Shown: one piece after another, positions 19,829 to 29,435 of the stretch | How the letters are laid out: every line of letters begins with the position of its first letter | Numbering within the stretch: the first letter of the stretch is position 1 | Program-made: the position numbers and the translations under genes | Notes under the pieces: generated by a model | Told to the model about the DNA's origin: nothing | What the model saw: the letters and a program-made list of their open reading frames with translations, nothing else | Databases searched by the model: none | NCBI GenBank assembly: GCA_937862865.1 | Contig: CALMFJ010000083.1 | Span: 1-45,736 of the forward strand | DNA from: an uncultured Pseudomonadota bacterium | Lineage (GTDB): Bacteria > Desulfobacterota > Syntrophorhabdia > Syntrophorhabdales > Syntrophorhabdaceae | Reading direction: 5' to 3' | DNA: 45,736 bases

Positions 19829-21345
19829 AAGTCCTTCGCCGCAGGGACCGTGAAGACCACCCGCGTCCCGGCCGGTTCGACCGGCGCGATTTCGATCCTT
19901 CCCCCGTGGGCCTCGATTATCTTTTTCGCATTCGCGAGGCCGAGGCCGGTCCCCTTGGTTTTTCTCGTGAAGAACGGGTCGAATATGTACGGCATGCTCC
20001 CCGGATCGATGCCATGCCCGTTGTCCGTGATATGGACGGCGAGACCGCGGGCGCCCCTCATGCGTTTGATCGCAATGCCGATCCGTCCTTTCTTTTCTAC
20101 GGCTTCGATCGCGTTGAGGAGGAGATTGATAACGGCCTGCTCCATTTTCTCATGGTCCATACTGACGGAGGGCAGTTTGCCCGAGAATGTACGGGTGACG
20201 ACGATATCTTTTTCGAGGATCCTCGTATCTATTGCCTCGAGGCACGATGCCACGAGCTCTGCGAGCGACCCCGGCCTCAGGGAGAATTTCATCGGTTTCG
20301 CGAAATCGAGCATCTCCGACACGATCCTGTTGAGCCGGCCCACTTCCTGCGCGAGGATCTCGAGCCGCCGCTTTTCGTGGCCCTTGAAAGAATCGCTCTT
20401 GAGAAGCATCTGGATGCTCATCCGTGCGGCGGAAAGCGGGTTGCGGATCTCATGCGCCAGGCTCGTTGTTATCTCGCCGATGTGCGCGAGGTTTTCCGCT
20501 TCCCGGACCCGTTTCTCTATTTCCAGCCGCTCCGTTATGTCCCGGCAGATGCCGAGCGCGGCCTGTTTCCCCTCGTATACGGTCATGACCACTTTGTTCT
20601 CGGTGGGATAGCAGCTGCCATCCTTGTGCTTCCGGTAATAAACATAATGTTCGCGCGCCCGTCGGGCCTCTATCCTGCTCTTATACGTCTTGACAACCTC
20701 GTCGAGCGATTCAGGGGCGACGAAATCCGTGTACGGCCTCCCGATGACCTCATCCACGGTGTAGCCATGCATATAACTGAAGGCCTTGTTCGAAAAAACG
20801 ATCCTGCCGTCCTGGTTCACGAAGTAACCGTCCCGTATCTCCTCGACGAGCGTGCGGTATTTCGCCTCGGACTCGGCAAGCTCCTGTGTCCTTTCCCGGA
20901 CCTTGACCTCGAGCATCTGGGCATAATTGCGGATCTCCTTTTCCGACAGGGCCTGGAAGAAATCGCTGAAGAGGTGGATGGTATAGTCGAGGCACACCCG
21001 GATCCGGTCGATCGCGGCGATCGTTTCGGGGACGGAACCGGCCATCTCCTTAACGATACGCGGTATCGCGAGGTACCCGAACATCTCGAAGGCCTTCTGG
21101 ACCTCGGACAGGGTGAAGCCTGCCTCAAACCTGAACTTGCCTATCTCCTGGACGACCTCGTCTATCCGCGAATAATCGTTGAAAACGAGCGCATTATAGT
21201 ACGCATCGTAGGCAGCGTTGATGGTCTGGTCGTATTCCCGGATGGGGCGGCTCGAATAGCGGGGGCTCACCTCGGACCTCAGCCGGCGTTTCCACTCACC
21301 GACAATGGTGTCATGATGCCTGTCGAGGAATTCCCTGAAATCCAA
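19825..21345 (-). CDS. PAS sensor histidine kinase with RsbRD-N-like N-terminal domain
   Basis: N-terminal RsbRD-N-like helix bundle, PAS domain, HisKA SLAHEIRNPLSAARMSIQ, HATPase DNGHGIDPG; 4-nt overlap with the response regulator. Confidence 0.92.
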   Translation of the reverse strand: MDFREFLDRHHDTIVGEWKRRLRSEVSPRYSSRPIREYDQTINAAYDAYYNALVFNDYSRIDEVVQEIGKFRFEAGFTLSEVQKAFEMFGYLAIPRIVKEMAGSVPETIAAIDRIRVCLDYTIHLFSDFFQALSEKEIRNYAQMLEVKVRERTQELAESEAKYRTLVEEIRDGYFVNQDGRIVFSNKAFSYMHGYTVDEVIGRPYTDFVAPESLDEVVKTYKSRIEARRAREHYVYYRKHKDGSCYPTENKVVMTVYEGKQAALGICRDITERLEIEKRVREAENLAHIGEITTSLAHEIRNPLSAARMSIQMLLKSDSFKGHEKRRLEILAQEVGRLNRIVSEMLDFAKPMKFSLRPGSLAELVASCLEAIDTRILEKDIVVTRTFSGKLPSVSMDHEKMEQAVINLLLNAIEAVEKKGRIGIAIKRMRGARGLAVHITDNGHGIDPGSMPYIFDPFFTRKTKGTGLGLANAKKIIEAHGGRIEIAPVEPAGTRVVFTVPAAKDL

Positions 21346-21367
21346 CGTCGTGCCCCTTTGAAAAAGA

Positions 21368-21503
21368 CGTTCTGCGTTCTGCGTTCTGCGTTCTGCGTTG
21401 AAAAGCTCTCATTCTAAGGACGTTCCGCGTTCTGCGTTGAAAAACCCCCGCTTTCCTGAACAATCATCCCCCTCATTGCTTCTAACGCAGAACGCAGAAC
21501 GTC
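21368..21503. repeat. Heptad repeat array (CGTTCTG)4 with inverted (CAGAACG) units downstream
   Basis: 21368-21400 cgttctgcgttctgcgttctgcgttctgcgttg; 21421-21440 cgttccgcgttctgcgttga; inverted units 21484-21503 aacgcagaacgcagaacgtc. Confidence 0.8.
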
Positions 21504-21547
21504 CTTTGATACTATCACCCCGCGCCCCTTTCGTAAAGCACATCGGT

Positions 21548-22414
21548 TCAGTCAGCCGGGGAAATGCCGAGAATCTTCCGCAGGGCGTCCTCCTGTCCGC
21601 TGTCGAGCGCTCCTCTTTCCAGTGCCATCCGGAAGGCCATTTTTGACAGGGCCAGGTATATCTCTTTGTGGAGCGGCATGCCGGACATCGCATCGAGGTG
21701 GGCCGCGACCGTTTTATCGTCCCCGCGCACGATAGGCCCCGTGAGCGCACCAATCGGCCCTTTCGCTTCGATGTTCTTCATCGTGGCGCGAATGATCGGT
21801 ATAAAAGGCTCAAAGTCTATGTTGATTTTTTTCATTATGCCCGTCCCGGTCTGCATGAGAGCGGAAACGAGGTTGCATACGAAAACGGCGGCCAGGTGGT
21901 AATAGACCTTGTCCTCGCCGGCAACAACATACACCTTCGCACCGAGGTTCTCTCCGAGAAAACGAAGTACTTCGCGCGCCCTGTCGTCACCCTCGATAAA
22001 AATACTGGTGTCGGGCAGGACATCGATGGCGCTTTCAATGTCGGGAAAGGTCTGGAGCGGGTGAAGCGACCCTACGCTGGCACCCCTCGCCTCGAGCGGC
22101 GAGAGCACGGAGGACGGGTCGGCGCCGCTCGTGTGGAAAAAGAGCTTTCCCCGCACATCCCCCGCCCTGTCGGCGACGGATCGCGCCGCCTCGCCTATGA
22201 GCCTGTCCTGCACGGCTATGACGACAACATCGCACGCATCGACTATCTCGACATTATCACGGGTGTAAAGGGTGTCCGCCCCCAGGAATTCCCGGGCCGT
22301 ATCGAGGGCCCGGGGCAAGATGTCCGCGATCCCCACAACATGGAGCCCGTTGCTTCTGAGGACATACCCCAGCGAAATGCCGACCTTGCCTGCCCCGATG
22401 ATCCCCACTTTCAT
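21548..22414 (-). CDS. Rossmann-like + DUF2520 protein
   Basis: GIIGAGKVGISLG; DKVYYHLAAVFVCNLVSALM; TGPIVRGDDKTVAAHLDAM. Confidence 0.9.
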   Translation of the reverse strand: MKVGIIGAGKVGISLGYVLRSNGLHVVGIADILPRALDTAREFLGADTLYTRDNVEIVDACDVVVIAVQDRLIGEAARSVADRAGDVRGKLFFHTSGADPSSVLSPLEARGASVGSLHPLQTFPDIESAIDVLPDTSIFIEGDDRAREVLRFLGENLGAKVYVVAGEDKVYYHLAAVFVCNLVSALMQTGTGIMKKINIDFEPFIPIIRATMKNIEAKGPIGALTGPIVRGDDKTVAAHLDAMSGMPLHKEIYLALSKMAFRMALERGALDSGQEDALRKILGISPAD

Positions 22415-25400
22415 TTGATATCGAAAACCTCCCTCGGAAAGACAAGGATATTTTTCAGGATCTCGAGTGATTTTGAGCCAACCGTCCCCACGTAGTTCGT
22501 CTTGATATCCGGATCGTCGAACGGGCCCGTAACGCTGTATGTCACATAGAGAAAGCCTTTGTTCTTGTCCTTTATGATACTGCGTAAAATGGGTATCTTG
22601 TCAATCGTCCTGTCAAGTGTGACAAGGGGTGACACCTCGAGGGTGGCATTGATGGTCTCCTTTTTCAAGTCTATATCGCCGGCGCCCGTAATGATCATCG
22701 ACTGGCTATCGAGAAGGAAGTTCTTCGTATGATAGACACCGTGGTCGATAGTAAATGCGGCGCCCATTTTCTTATATGATAACCCGTTCTTGCCGAAATC
22801 GATCTTGCCGCGTATAAGATCGTACACGTTAAGAAGTGCAAATATCTTCGACAGCAGGTTCCATCGCTTTATGACGCCGTCCCTTGAGTACACGGAGGTG
22901 TCCCCGTGCAGATTGGCCTTAAGCTCTTTCCATGTCGCGCCCTCGGACTTGAGGGTCCCGGTGATATACCCATCGCCGCTTATTTCCTGGGATGTGCCCC
23001 CCATTGCGGCAAAAAAGGTGCCCGCTTTGACACGGGTCATCCGGCCGTTCGCAAAAAGGGACGGCACAGGGCCTGACAGGTCCACCATCCCCTTGATGTC
23101 TGTGTCGCCCCCGAATACACGCAGTTTCAGGTCCGATACATTGATCTTTCTGTCCGTCATAAATGCGTTGACCTCGAGATCTCTCGCCGCGACTTTGCCC
23201 AGCGTCACGTCGCCGGCCCGGATCGATATCTTTCCGCTCGAGCGTGCAAGGGCGCTGTCTTTCCGGATGCTCCTGAGCGTAAAGTCCCCGCCGGACTTGA
23301 AGTCTTTTGAATCAAGGCGGTCCATACTGATGATCATGTCGAATTTCGGGGCCTCGAAGCCATTGACTTTCAGGGTCGCTTTCTTGAGAACGCTTGACCC
23401 GGTCATCAACCCATTGACGGCCGCATCGCACTCATATCCCCGGAAATCTGCCATAAGGTCGATATTCTTCATAACGTGAGGCATCCCCGGAAGCTTGAGG
23501 AAGCCCTTTTTCATCTGCACTGTTCCAACAACCCAGGGAAGTTTCTCTAAAGGGAACATGAGGTCCTTCACGACAAGGTCGATATTTGCAGCGCCCCCTT
23601 TCAAGTCGCCGTTGAGGTTGAAAAGCGAGGCCGCCCTGCCGGAATCTTTTGTGCGGACCGCTATTTTCGTATCGATCTTCCGGTCACCCGATATCGTGCC
23701 TGAAGCCTGAAAGTTGATGACGTCCAGATTCCCGGAAAGGTCGTCGACGGATATCTCGCCCGTCTTTTTACGCGAGAGCTTGAGCTGCACCCTGCAGGGC
23801 ACTCCCCTGGCCTTTTTGAAGTAACCGGGCGCCGTGTACGCGACATCGTCCATCGTGAAACGACCGCCCGTCGCGACCTGACTGTCGGCGACAGCGACAT
23901 GGGCGTCTACCTGGGCCCTTCCCGATACCGTCGCGGGCTTACCCGTTATGTTCCTGATGATCCCTGCATCGACGTATCCTTTGACAGAACAGCTGAGCCC
24001 CTTCGGGCCCCACCTGCCGTTTAACGCGAGACCTGTATCTTTCCCCGACACCGTTATCGTATTGAAGACCAGGTCCTGCCCGGACAGCTGGAACGGGCCG
24101 TGAACGGTGAAAGGCTGGCCTTTCCATTCGACAACGGCATTATTTATCTTTCCCGAACCACCCAGGGCAAGCGCTTTTTCACGTGAACTGTCGAGCTCGA
24201 TAGTCCCGTCGGCGGTCCCCTGTTGAATGGCAACCTCCTTGAGGTCTACAAAATAGGGTATGTGCGTGAGATCGGCGGTGTATTTTCCGGCGAGGCGCAC
24301 CCGGGACTTCTTGCTGAAAACGATCGTGCCCTTGAGGTCGTAAAATCGCGTTGCCCTGAAGGACACCCTGCCCTCCGAAAACGTCCCCTTTTCGTCCTCG
24401 ATATCGAGGTTCCCCGAGATATCCGTGAGCTGGTTGCCGTTGTACATGGCGGTGATCTGCTTCAGTTCAAGGTCCGCAGTCAGCGGGCGGTCTTTCTCGT
24501 ACGTCAATTTCTTCATCCTGAGAAAACCGTCTTTGACGTACGCCCAGATATCGTACCCGACCTCATCCATCTTTGCGTATTCTTTGACAACGCTCAAGGG
24601 GATCGAACCCGAAGTGATATCGATCCGGGCGAACGCAAAGTTCTTCATGTACGTATCGACCGTGAACGGGATGCCGGCGTATCCTGTATCATACACCTTT
24701 ATAGCGATATCGGGCCCTTTTGCGGTAATGGTCGACTTTGCCCTGACCCTGTCAACGACAAGCGGTTTTTTAAGCCATGTGTCGCGCAGGGTGAGCCTGG
24801 GCGATTCACACGTCCCCGTCAGGGTGAGGGCCCCGTCGTACAATGTGAACTCACCTTTCCCGTTTACGACACCGGCCAGGATCCGGTCGATCTTCTCAAG
24901 ACCGAAGGAGTCAACTTCTATCGACCCTTTGAACCTGTGCTTGTTCTTCTCGATAGTACTGCTTCCCACCACCCGCACCTTGCCGGCATGGTCGGGATCG
25001 CTGATAGAGGCGACAAACTTCGTCGGTTTTCTTGTGTTGATATTCTCGGCGACGATGGAACCCACAACGAACTTGCGGCCGTCGGCATTCACGATCCCGT
25101 TGCTTATTTCAAGAAGCCCGATCTTTGCCGTGACATCCCTGTTGCTCATTTTGAGCTTGCTCGTGACAGTCAGGTTGAAATCTTTCATCGATACGGTGTC
25201 AAAAAATATCCCGTTCGAAAGATACATCCTCGCGGATACGTGACCTATCTTTCCCGAAACCGGCCCTTTGAAGGAGAGGTTGCCAAGCTCGACGGACAGC
25301 GTCCCGTCGATGAAAAGAAAGTCGACCTTCTCGATCCGGACCGGAATCCCTGACCGGCTTAAGAAACCGGAGATGATCGTCGGCAGGTTCCGGGAAGCGA

Positions 25401-25461
25401 CAAAGAAAGCCGATGCGAGAAGGACGACACACAATGCGGCTATGACTGCGGCCTTTTTCAT
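22411..25461 (-). CDS. Large AsmA-like envelope protein
   Basis: Single N-terminal TM and long beta-rich repetitive body; AsmA-like C-terminus (GAGDIDLKKETINATLEVSPLVTLDRTIDKIPI). Confidence 0.82.
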   Translation of the reverse strand: MKKAAVIAALCVVLLASAFFVASRNLPTIISGFLSRSGIPVRIEKVDFLFIDGTLSVELGNLSFKGPVSGKIGHVSARMYLSNGIFFDTVSMKDFNLTVTSKLKMSNRDVTAKIGLLEISNGIVNADGRKFVVGSIVAENINTRKPTKFVASISDPDHAGKVRVVGSSTIEKNKHRFKGSIEVDSFGLEKIDRILAGVVNGKGEFTLYDGALTLTGTCESPRLTLRDTWLKKPLVVDRVRAKSTITAKGPDIAIKVYDTGYAGIPFTVDTYMKNFAFARIDITSGSIPLSVVKEYAKMDEVGYDIWAYVKDGFLRMKKLTYEKDRPLTADLELKQITAMYNGNQLTDISGNLDIEDEKGTFSEGRVSFRATRFYDLKGTIVFSKKSRVRLAGKYTADLTHIPYFVDLKEVAIQQGTADGTIELDSSREKALALGGSGKINNAVVEWKGQPFTVHGPFQLSGQDLVFNTITVSGKDTGLALNGRWGPKGLSCSVKGYVDAGIIRNITGKPATVSGRAQVDAHVAVADSQVATGGRFTMDDVAYTAPGYFKKARGVPCRVQLKLSRKKTGEISVDDLSGNLDVINFQASGTISGDRKIDTKIAVRTKDSGRAASLFNLNGDLKGGAANIDLVVKDLMFPLEKLPWVVGTVQMKKGFLKLPGMPHVMKNIDLMADFRGYECDAAVNGLMTGSSVLKKATLKVNGFEAPKFDMIISMDRLDSKDFKSGGDFTLRSIRKDSALARSSGKISIRAGDVTLGKVAARDLEVNAFMTDRKINVSDLKLRVFGGDTDIKGMVDLSGPVPSLFANGRMTRVKAGTFFAAMGGTSQEISGDGYITGTLKSEGATWKELKANLHGDTSVYSRDGVIKRWNLLSKIFALLNVYDLIRGKIDFGKNGLSYKKMGAAFTIDHGVYHTKNFLLDSQSMIITGAGDIDLKKETINATLEVSPLVTLDRTIDKIPILRSIIKDKNKGFLYVTYSVTGPFDDPDIKTNYVGTVGSKSLEILKNILVFPREVFDIK

Positions 25462-26153
25462 TCCGGCGTCCTCGCGAGCGCGAAAAGGAGAATATCCGAA
25501 GACCCGGCCCTGACCAGGGTCCGGGCGGCCTCAGCTGCCGTATAGCCGGTCGTGAAAAGATCATCGATAAGCAGGATCCGCCTGTCCCTGACCCTATCGG
25601 GACCCTTTACCCGGAACGCCCCCCGTACGTTCTTCCTCCGCTCGTTCCTGGAAAGGCTGAACTGGTCCCTGACGCCTTCATTCTTGAGAAGCACGGCAGG
25701 ATCCACGGGGAGGCCCGTAAGGGCCGCTATCTCGTCGGCGATGACAAAGGACTGGTTGAAGCCCCTCTCTCGAAGTCTTCTTTCCGATACCGGCACCGGT
25801 ACGACCAGGTCGACCTCCCTGTCAAGGCCGTGAAATTTATCGGATACGAGTTGCACGAGCCGCCGGCCTATCTGTTTGGAACCCTGAAATTTAAAGGCAT
25901 GGATGGCTTCCCGCACTGCCCCGTCGTACTCAAAACCAAAAAACCCGCGGCTAAACCACATCTTTGATCCGCTGCACGATGCGCACACGACAGACCGGCC
26001 CAGCCAGCGTCCGCACACGGGGCACACCTCCTCGTCCCTGACAATGCGGAACGCGGCAACGCATGTCCTGCACAGAACATCACCGTCTGCACCGCATACT
26101 CCACATGATTGGGGGTAAAAGAGACGTAAAGCTGAGTTGAGAAAACTAAGCAC
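25458..26153 (-). CDS. comF: ComF-family phosphoribosyltransferase-like protein
   Basis: Zinc motif CGVC..CRTC..CPVCGRW..CASC; PRPP loop RRILLIDDLFTTGYTAAEAA; GTG 26153 overlapping the apgM stop preferred over ORF-track start 26189. Confidence 0.87.
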   Translation of the reverse strand: MLSFLNSALRLFYPQSCGVCGADGDVLCRTCVAAFRIVRDEEVCPVCGRWLGRSVVCASCSGSKMWFSRGFFGFEYDGAVREAIHAFKFQGSKQIGRRLVQLVSDKFHGLDREVDLVVPVPVSERRLRERGFNQSFVIADEIAALTGLPVDPAVLLKNEGVRDQFSLSRNERRKNVRGAFRVKGPDRVRDRRILLIDDLFTTGYTAAEAARTLVRAGSSDILLFALARTPE

Positions 26154-27342
26154 CGTACTTGTCGAGCCGCCCCCCGTGCGCGAGGGCAAGGGACATGAGG
26201 TCCTTGCTGTAAATCGTTCCTACGCTCCCGGCAAGGCAGTTTTTTTCGTGAAAGGCACGGCCGTCCGTTTCCCCGGTTTTCGTTACGATAAGGGCCGGCA
26301 CCGGATGCCAGCTGTGACCTTTCAGCGGGCACGGCGTCGAGTGGTCCCCTGTAATAACGAGGGTGTGCGGATCGAGGCCGGCTATCTCGGGAAGGAACCT
26401 GTCGACGTTCTCGATCGCCTGTACCTTTTCCTCGAAATTGCCGTCTTCGCCGGCGAGGTCCGTTTCCTTGACATGGAAGAAGAAGAACTGATAATCGTTA
26501 TAATTCTTTTTCAGGATCGAAACGGCTTCATCGTAGTTCGCCGGTTCATCCCTGACATCCATCCCGAGGACCTTCGCTATGCCGCGGTACATGGGGTACG
26601 TGGCGATGGCAAGCGCCTTCATGGCGAATTTCTCTGTGAACGGCGTGATGTCGGGCTTTAAGGAAAAACCGCGCAGAAGCGCCCCGTTCGCAACCGGCTC
26701 CGCCTTCAGAAGGACCATGACCCGCTCCATGAAGCTGTTGACAACGCGCGCGGAAAACCCGGCCTCCGGGGCCTTTGCCGACGTGTAGGTGAGCGGCTTG
26801 TTGTCTTTGTGGGGGTCCGCGTCTGTAAGTCTATCAGTGAGGTCCTTCCCTCTGAATATGACGGCGAACCGGTGGGACTTACCGGGTTTCACGATGACCT
26901 CGCAGCCTTCGACCTCTTTGATCTCCGAACTGATGAGCCCGCAGAGGCGCTCGGTCTCGGATGTGGGTATCCGGCCCGCCCTGCGGTCGGTGACGAGGCC
27001 CTCCTTGATGGTGCAAAAATTGGCACGGGCAGCGAGGTCGCCGTCCTTGAGCTTCATATTGAGCCCGAGGACCTCGAGCACCCCGCGCCCTATCTCATGG
27101 ACTTGAGGGTCATATCCGAAAAGGCTCAAATGGCCCGGGCCGCTTCCGGGGGTAATGCCGACATCGACGGGAATGATCCGGCCGAGAACGCCCCTCTGAA
27201 CAGCAAGGCCGTCCATATTGGGCTTTTTCGCCGCTTCAAGCGGGGTTTTCAGGTCAAAGGGCGGGTTGGGAATGTCCCCGAGGCCGTCCAGTATGAGAAA
27301 TATAACCTTGTTGTCGTTTTTCAGCAGCAGTTCGTCCATCAT
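26146..27342 (-). CDS. apgM: 2,3-bisphosphoglycerate-independent phosphoglycerate mutase, archaeal-type
   Basis: ILDGLGDIPNPPFDLKTPLEAAKKPNMDGLA; GSGPGHLSLFGYDP; GDHSTPCPLKGHSWHPVP. Confidence 0.93.
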   Translation of the reverse strand: MMDELLLKNDNKVIFLILDGLGDIPNPPFDLKTPLEAAKKPNMDGLAVQRGVLGRIIPVDVGITPGSGPGHLSLFGYDPQVHEIGRGVLEVLGLNMKLKDGDLAARANFCTIKEGLVTDRRAGRIPTSETERLCGLISSEIKEVEGCEVIVKPGKSHRFAVIFRGKDLTDRLTDADPHKDNKPLTYTSAKAPEAGFSARVVNSFMERVMVLLKAEPVANGALLRGFSLKPDITPFTEKFAMKALAIATYPMYRGIAKVLGMDVRDEPANYDEAVSILKKNYNDYQFFFFHVKETDLAGEDGNFEEKVQAIENVDRFLPEIAGLDPHTLVITGDHSTPCPLKGHSWHPVPALIVTKTGETDGRAFHEKNCLAGSVGTIYSKDLMSLALAHGGRLDKYGA

Positions 27343-28709
27343 GGCTCACCCCGCGTCCATTCAGCTTCTTCGTAGAGGGTGCGCAGCTCGGTCATATCGC
27401 CGTGCAGAAAGTCCTCTTTCTTGACATTTATTGTATTCCAGCTGTAGCAGCTTTCACAATAATCACTCCATTTTTCCTTGAGGGAATTGCATTTCGTGCA
27501 GACGAAAGGTATGTACACCGATTCATCCATAGGGAACGCGTTCTTGAACTCCTGGACGGCGTTTTCCAGTTCACCCCTGTGGACGTATGCCTCCGCCATC
27601 GCCCGGTGCAGCCCTTTGAAGTCCTCGCCTTCCGCCATGAGGGCATTGAGGGTGTCGATGGCCTCGTCGATCATTTCGAGCCTCAGGCACAACCGTGCGT
27701 ACAGAAACGATATCAGGTGGTCATCGGGGGAGACGTCGAGGACCCTCCGGTAGATCTTGAGGATGACTTCAGGATCGCCCCTGTCAATGTAGAGGTCCTC
27801 CATCCTCAGGAGGAACTCTATGTGGCCGGTCTTGGTGTAACCCCTGCCGTAGATCCTTCCTGCCTCGTTCGGTTTTCCCGTCTTCTTGTACGTCTCGCCA
27901 AGCAGGATATACGCGGGTATGAACCGCTTGTCCTCGCTGATGATCTCTTTGAGCTCTTCAACGATCGTTTCAGCGTTCAGCTGGAACTGGTTATTGAAAA
28001 GGCCAACCGCCTTCTGATAACGGATCCCGATAAGGCGCTTCGCCTCTTCCTCAGTCTTGACGTAGCGCCGTATCTTCTTTTCGACATCGTATGCCCCGTC
28101 CCAGTCCTTTTTCCATATATACAGCTCACGAAGAAGGCGCAGGGCGTCAAGGCTCGATTCGTTAATACGCAGGATGTCTTTCAGCAGGGCTTCATTCCGC
28201 GCATAATCCCTGGCCTTCATGTTCAATCTGACCTTCTTGAACAGGATGCTCTCCACCTTGCCCAGGCTCGCTTCGGCAAGGTCGAGGGTTTCCCGGGCTT
28301 TGTCGTAATCCTCCATTGAAACGTAGATGTCGGACAGGGCGATGTACGTCTCTTCGCGGCCCGGGTTCCTGCGTGCCAGCCTGTCGAGATGCTCTATCGC
28401 CTTCTCGCGGTCGCCCTTGAGGTCGTAATGCTTCGCCTTTTCGAGGAGTTCCAGGTACTCTTCGCTCCTGCGTTCGGCGCGTTTCGCCATCCACGAGGTC
28501 ACCACTGTTTTCAGATCGTAGAAAAAGCTGACGATGATCGATATGATCACCCCGAGACAGAAGGACGCAATGATGAACTCTGCGAGCGACAGTTCGATGG
28601 GGCGGGCCCCGCCGTAATAGAACTTTACATTCTCAGGGTTTAAGTGCGCAATATAGAAATAAAATACAAGAAACAGCGCGAGAACGAAAAAGAATATTTT
28701 ATAGCGCAT
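27339..28709 (-). CDS. LapA-like (DUF1049) membrane domain fused to LapB-like TPR and rubredoxin-type C-terminus
   Basis: N-terminal two-TM DUF1049-like segment, TPR array, C-terminal CTKC..CESC metal ribbon. Confidence 0.8.
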   Translation of the reverse strand: MRYKIFFFVLALFLVFYFYIAHLNPENVKFYYGGARPIELSLAEFIIASFCLGVIISIIVSFFYDLKTVVTSWMAKRAERRSEEYLELLEKAKHYDLKGDREKAIEHLDRLARRNPGREETYIALSDIYVSMEDYDKARETLDLAEASLGKVESILFKKVRLNMKARDYARNEALLKDILRINESSLDALRLLRELYIWKKDWDGAYDVEKKIRRYVKTEEEAKRLIGIRYQKAVGLFNNQFQLNAETIVEELKEIISEDKRFIPAYILLGETYKKTGKPNEAGRIYGRGYTKTGHIEFLLRMEDLYIDRGDPEVILKIYRRVLDVSPDDHLISFLYARLCLRLEMIDEAIDTLNALMAEGEDFKGLHRAMAEAYVHRGELENAVQEFKNAFPMDESVYIPFVCTKCNSLKEKWSDYCESCYSWNTINVKKEDFLHGDMTELRTLYEEAEWTRGEP

Positions 28710-28713
28710 TTCC

Positions 28714-29067
28714 TTATAACCCTTTCTCCTCCATCTGGCGCTTACAGGTTATACAATAACGTGCGACGGGATTTGCTTCAAGTCTTTTCTCACTGATCTT
28801 TTCTTCACATTCTTCACAGATGCCGTACGTACCTTTGTTGAGCTTGTCGAGCGAATTGTCGATGTCCTTCAGGATCGTGAGATCGTTGTCGCTTATGCTC
28901 ATAAGGATATCGGCATTATAGGTGTTGCTCGCTGCGTCGGCCATGTCCTGGATGCCGTCTGTGCCAAGATTATAGGAATCCTCTTTCAGTTTCTTGGCCT
29001 TGTTGAGGATATTCTCGCGCATCTTCAGCAGCCTTTTCCGGTACAACTCTATAGTCTGTTTATTCAT
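28714..29067 (-). CDS. DksA/TraR-family C4 zinc-finger protein
   Basis: CEECEEKISEKRLEANPVARYCITCKRQ. Confidence 0.92.
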   Translation of the reverse strand: MNKQTIELYRKRLLKMRENILNKAKKLKEDSYNLGTDGIQDMADAASNTYNADILMSISDNDLTILKDIDNSLDKLNKGTYGICEECEEKISEKRLEANPVARYCITCKRQMEEKGL

Positions 29068-29434
29068 TGCCCACCTCTACACCCTTCTTTTCTTTTTTTA
29101 TCCTGTATTTTTTCGCCTCCAACCACAGGCTTTCAAGATCGTACAGTTCCCTGAGCGAGCCCAGAAAAATATGGACAATAACGCTCTGAAAATCAAGAAT
29201 AACCCACCTTCCTTCATCGTACCCTTCCGACGCGGCGGGCCGTACCTTGCTCTCTTTCATTCCTTCGCGGATCCCGTCCGCGATCGTTCTTACGTGACGC
29301 TCACTCGTCCCGCCGGCGATGACAAAGTAATCGGCAATGTCCGTAAGGCCCTCGAGGTCCATCACCACGATGTCCGCCGCTTTTTTGTCGTCTGCCAGCC
29401 TGCCGAGCGTTTCGGCCAATTCTTCCGGTTTCAT
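29060..29434 (-). CDS. rsfS: Ribosomal silencing factor
   Basis: DIVVMDLEGLTDIADYFVIAGGTSERHVRTIAD; WVILDFQSVIVHIF. Confidence 0.93.
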   Translation of the reverse strand: MKPEELAETLGRLADDKKAADIVVMDLEGLTDIADYFVIAGGTSERHVRTIADGIREGMKESKVRPAASEGYDEGRWVILDFQSVIVHIFLGSLRELYDLESLWLEAKKYRIKKEKKGVEVGNE

Positions 29435-29435
29435 G

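Noticed and set aside
19166-21417. Long plus-strand ORFs (481 and 503 aa) opposite the two-component genes
   Set aside because: Mirror ORFs on the antisense strand of clear RR/HK genes.
24223-25353. 376-aa plus-strand ORF opposite the AsmA-like gene
   Set aside because: Antisense artefact; no domain recognised.
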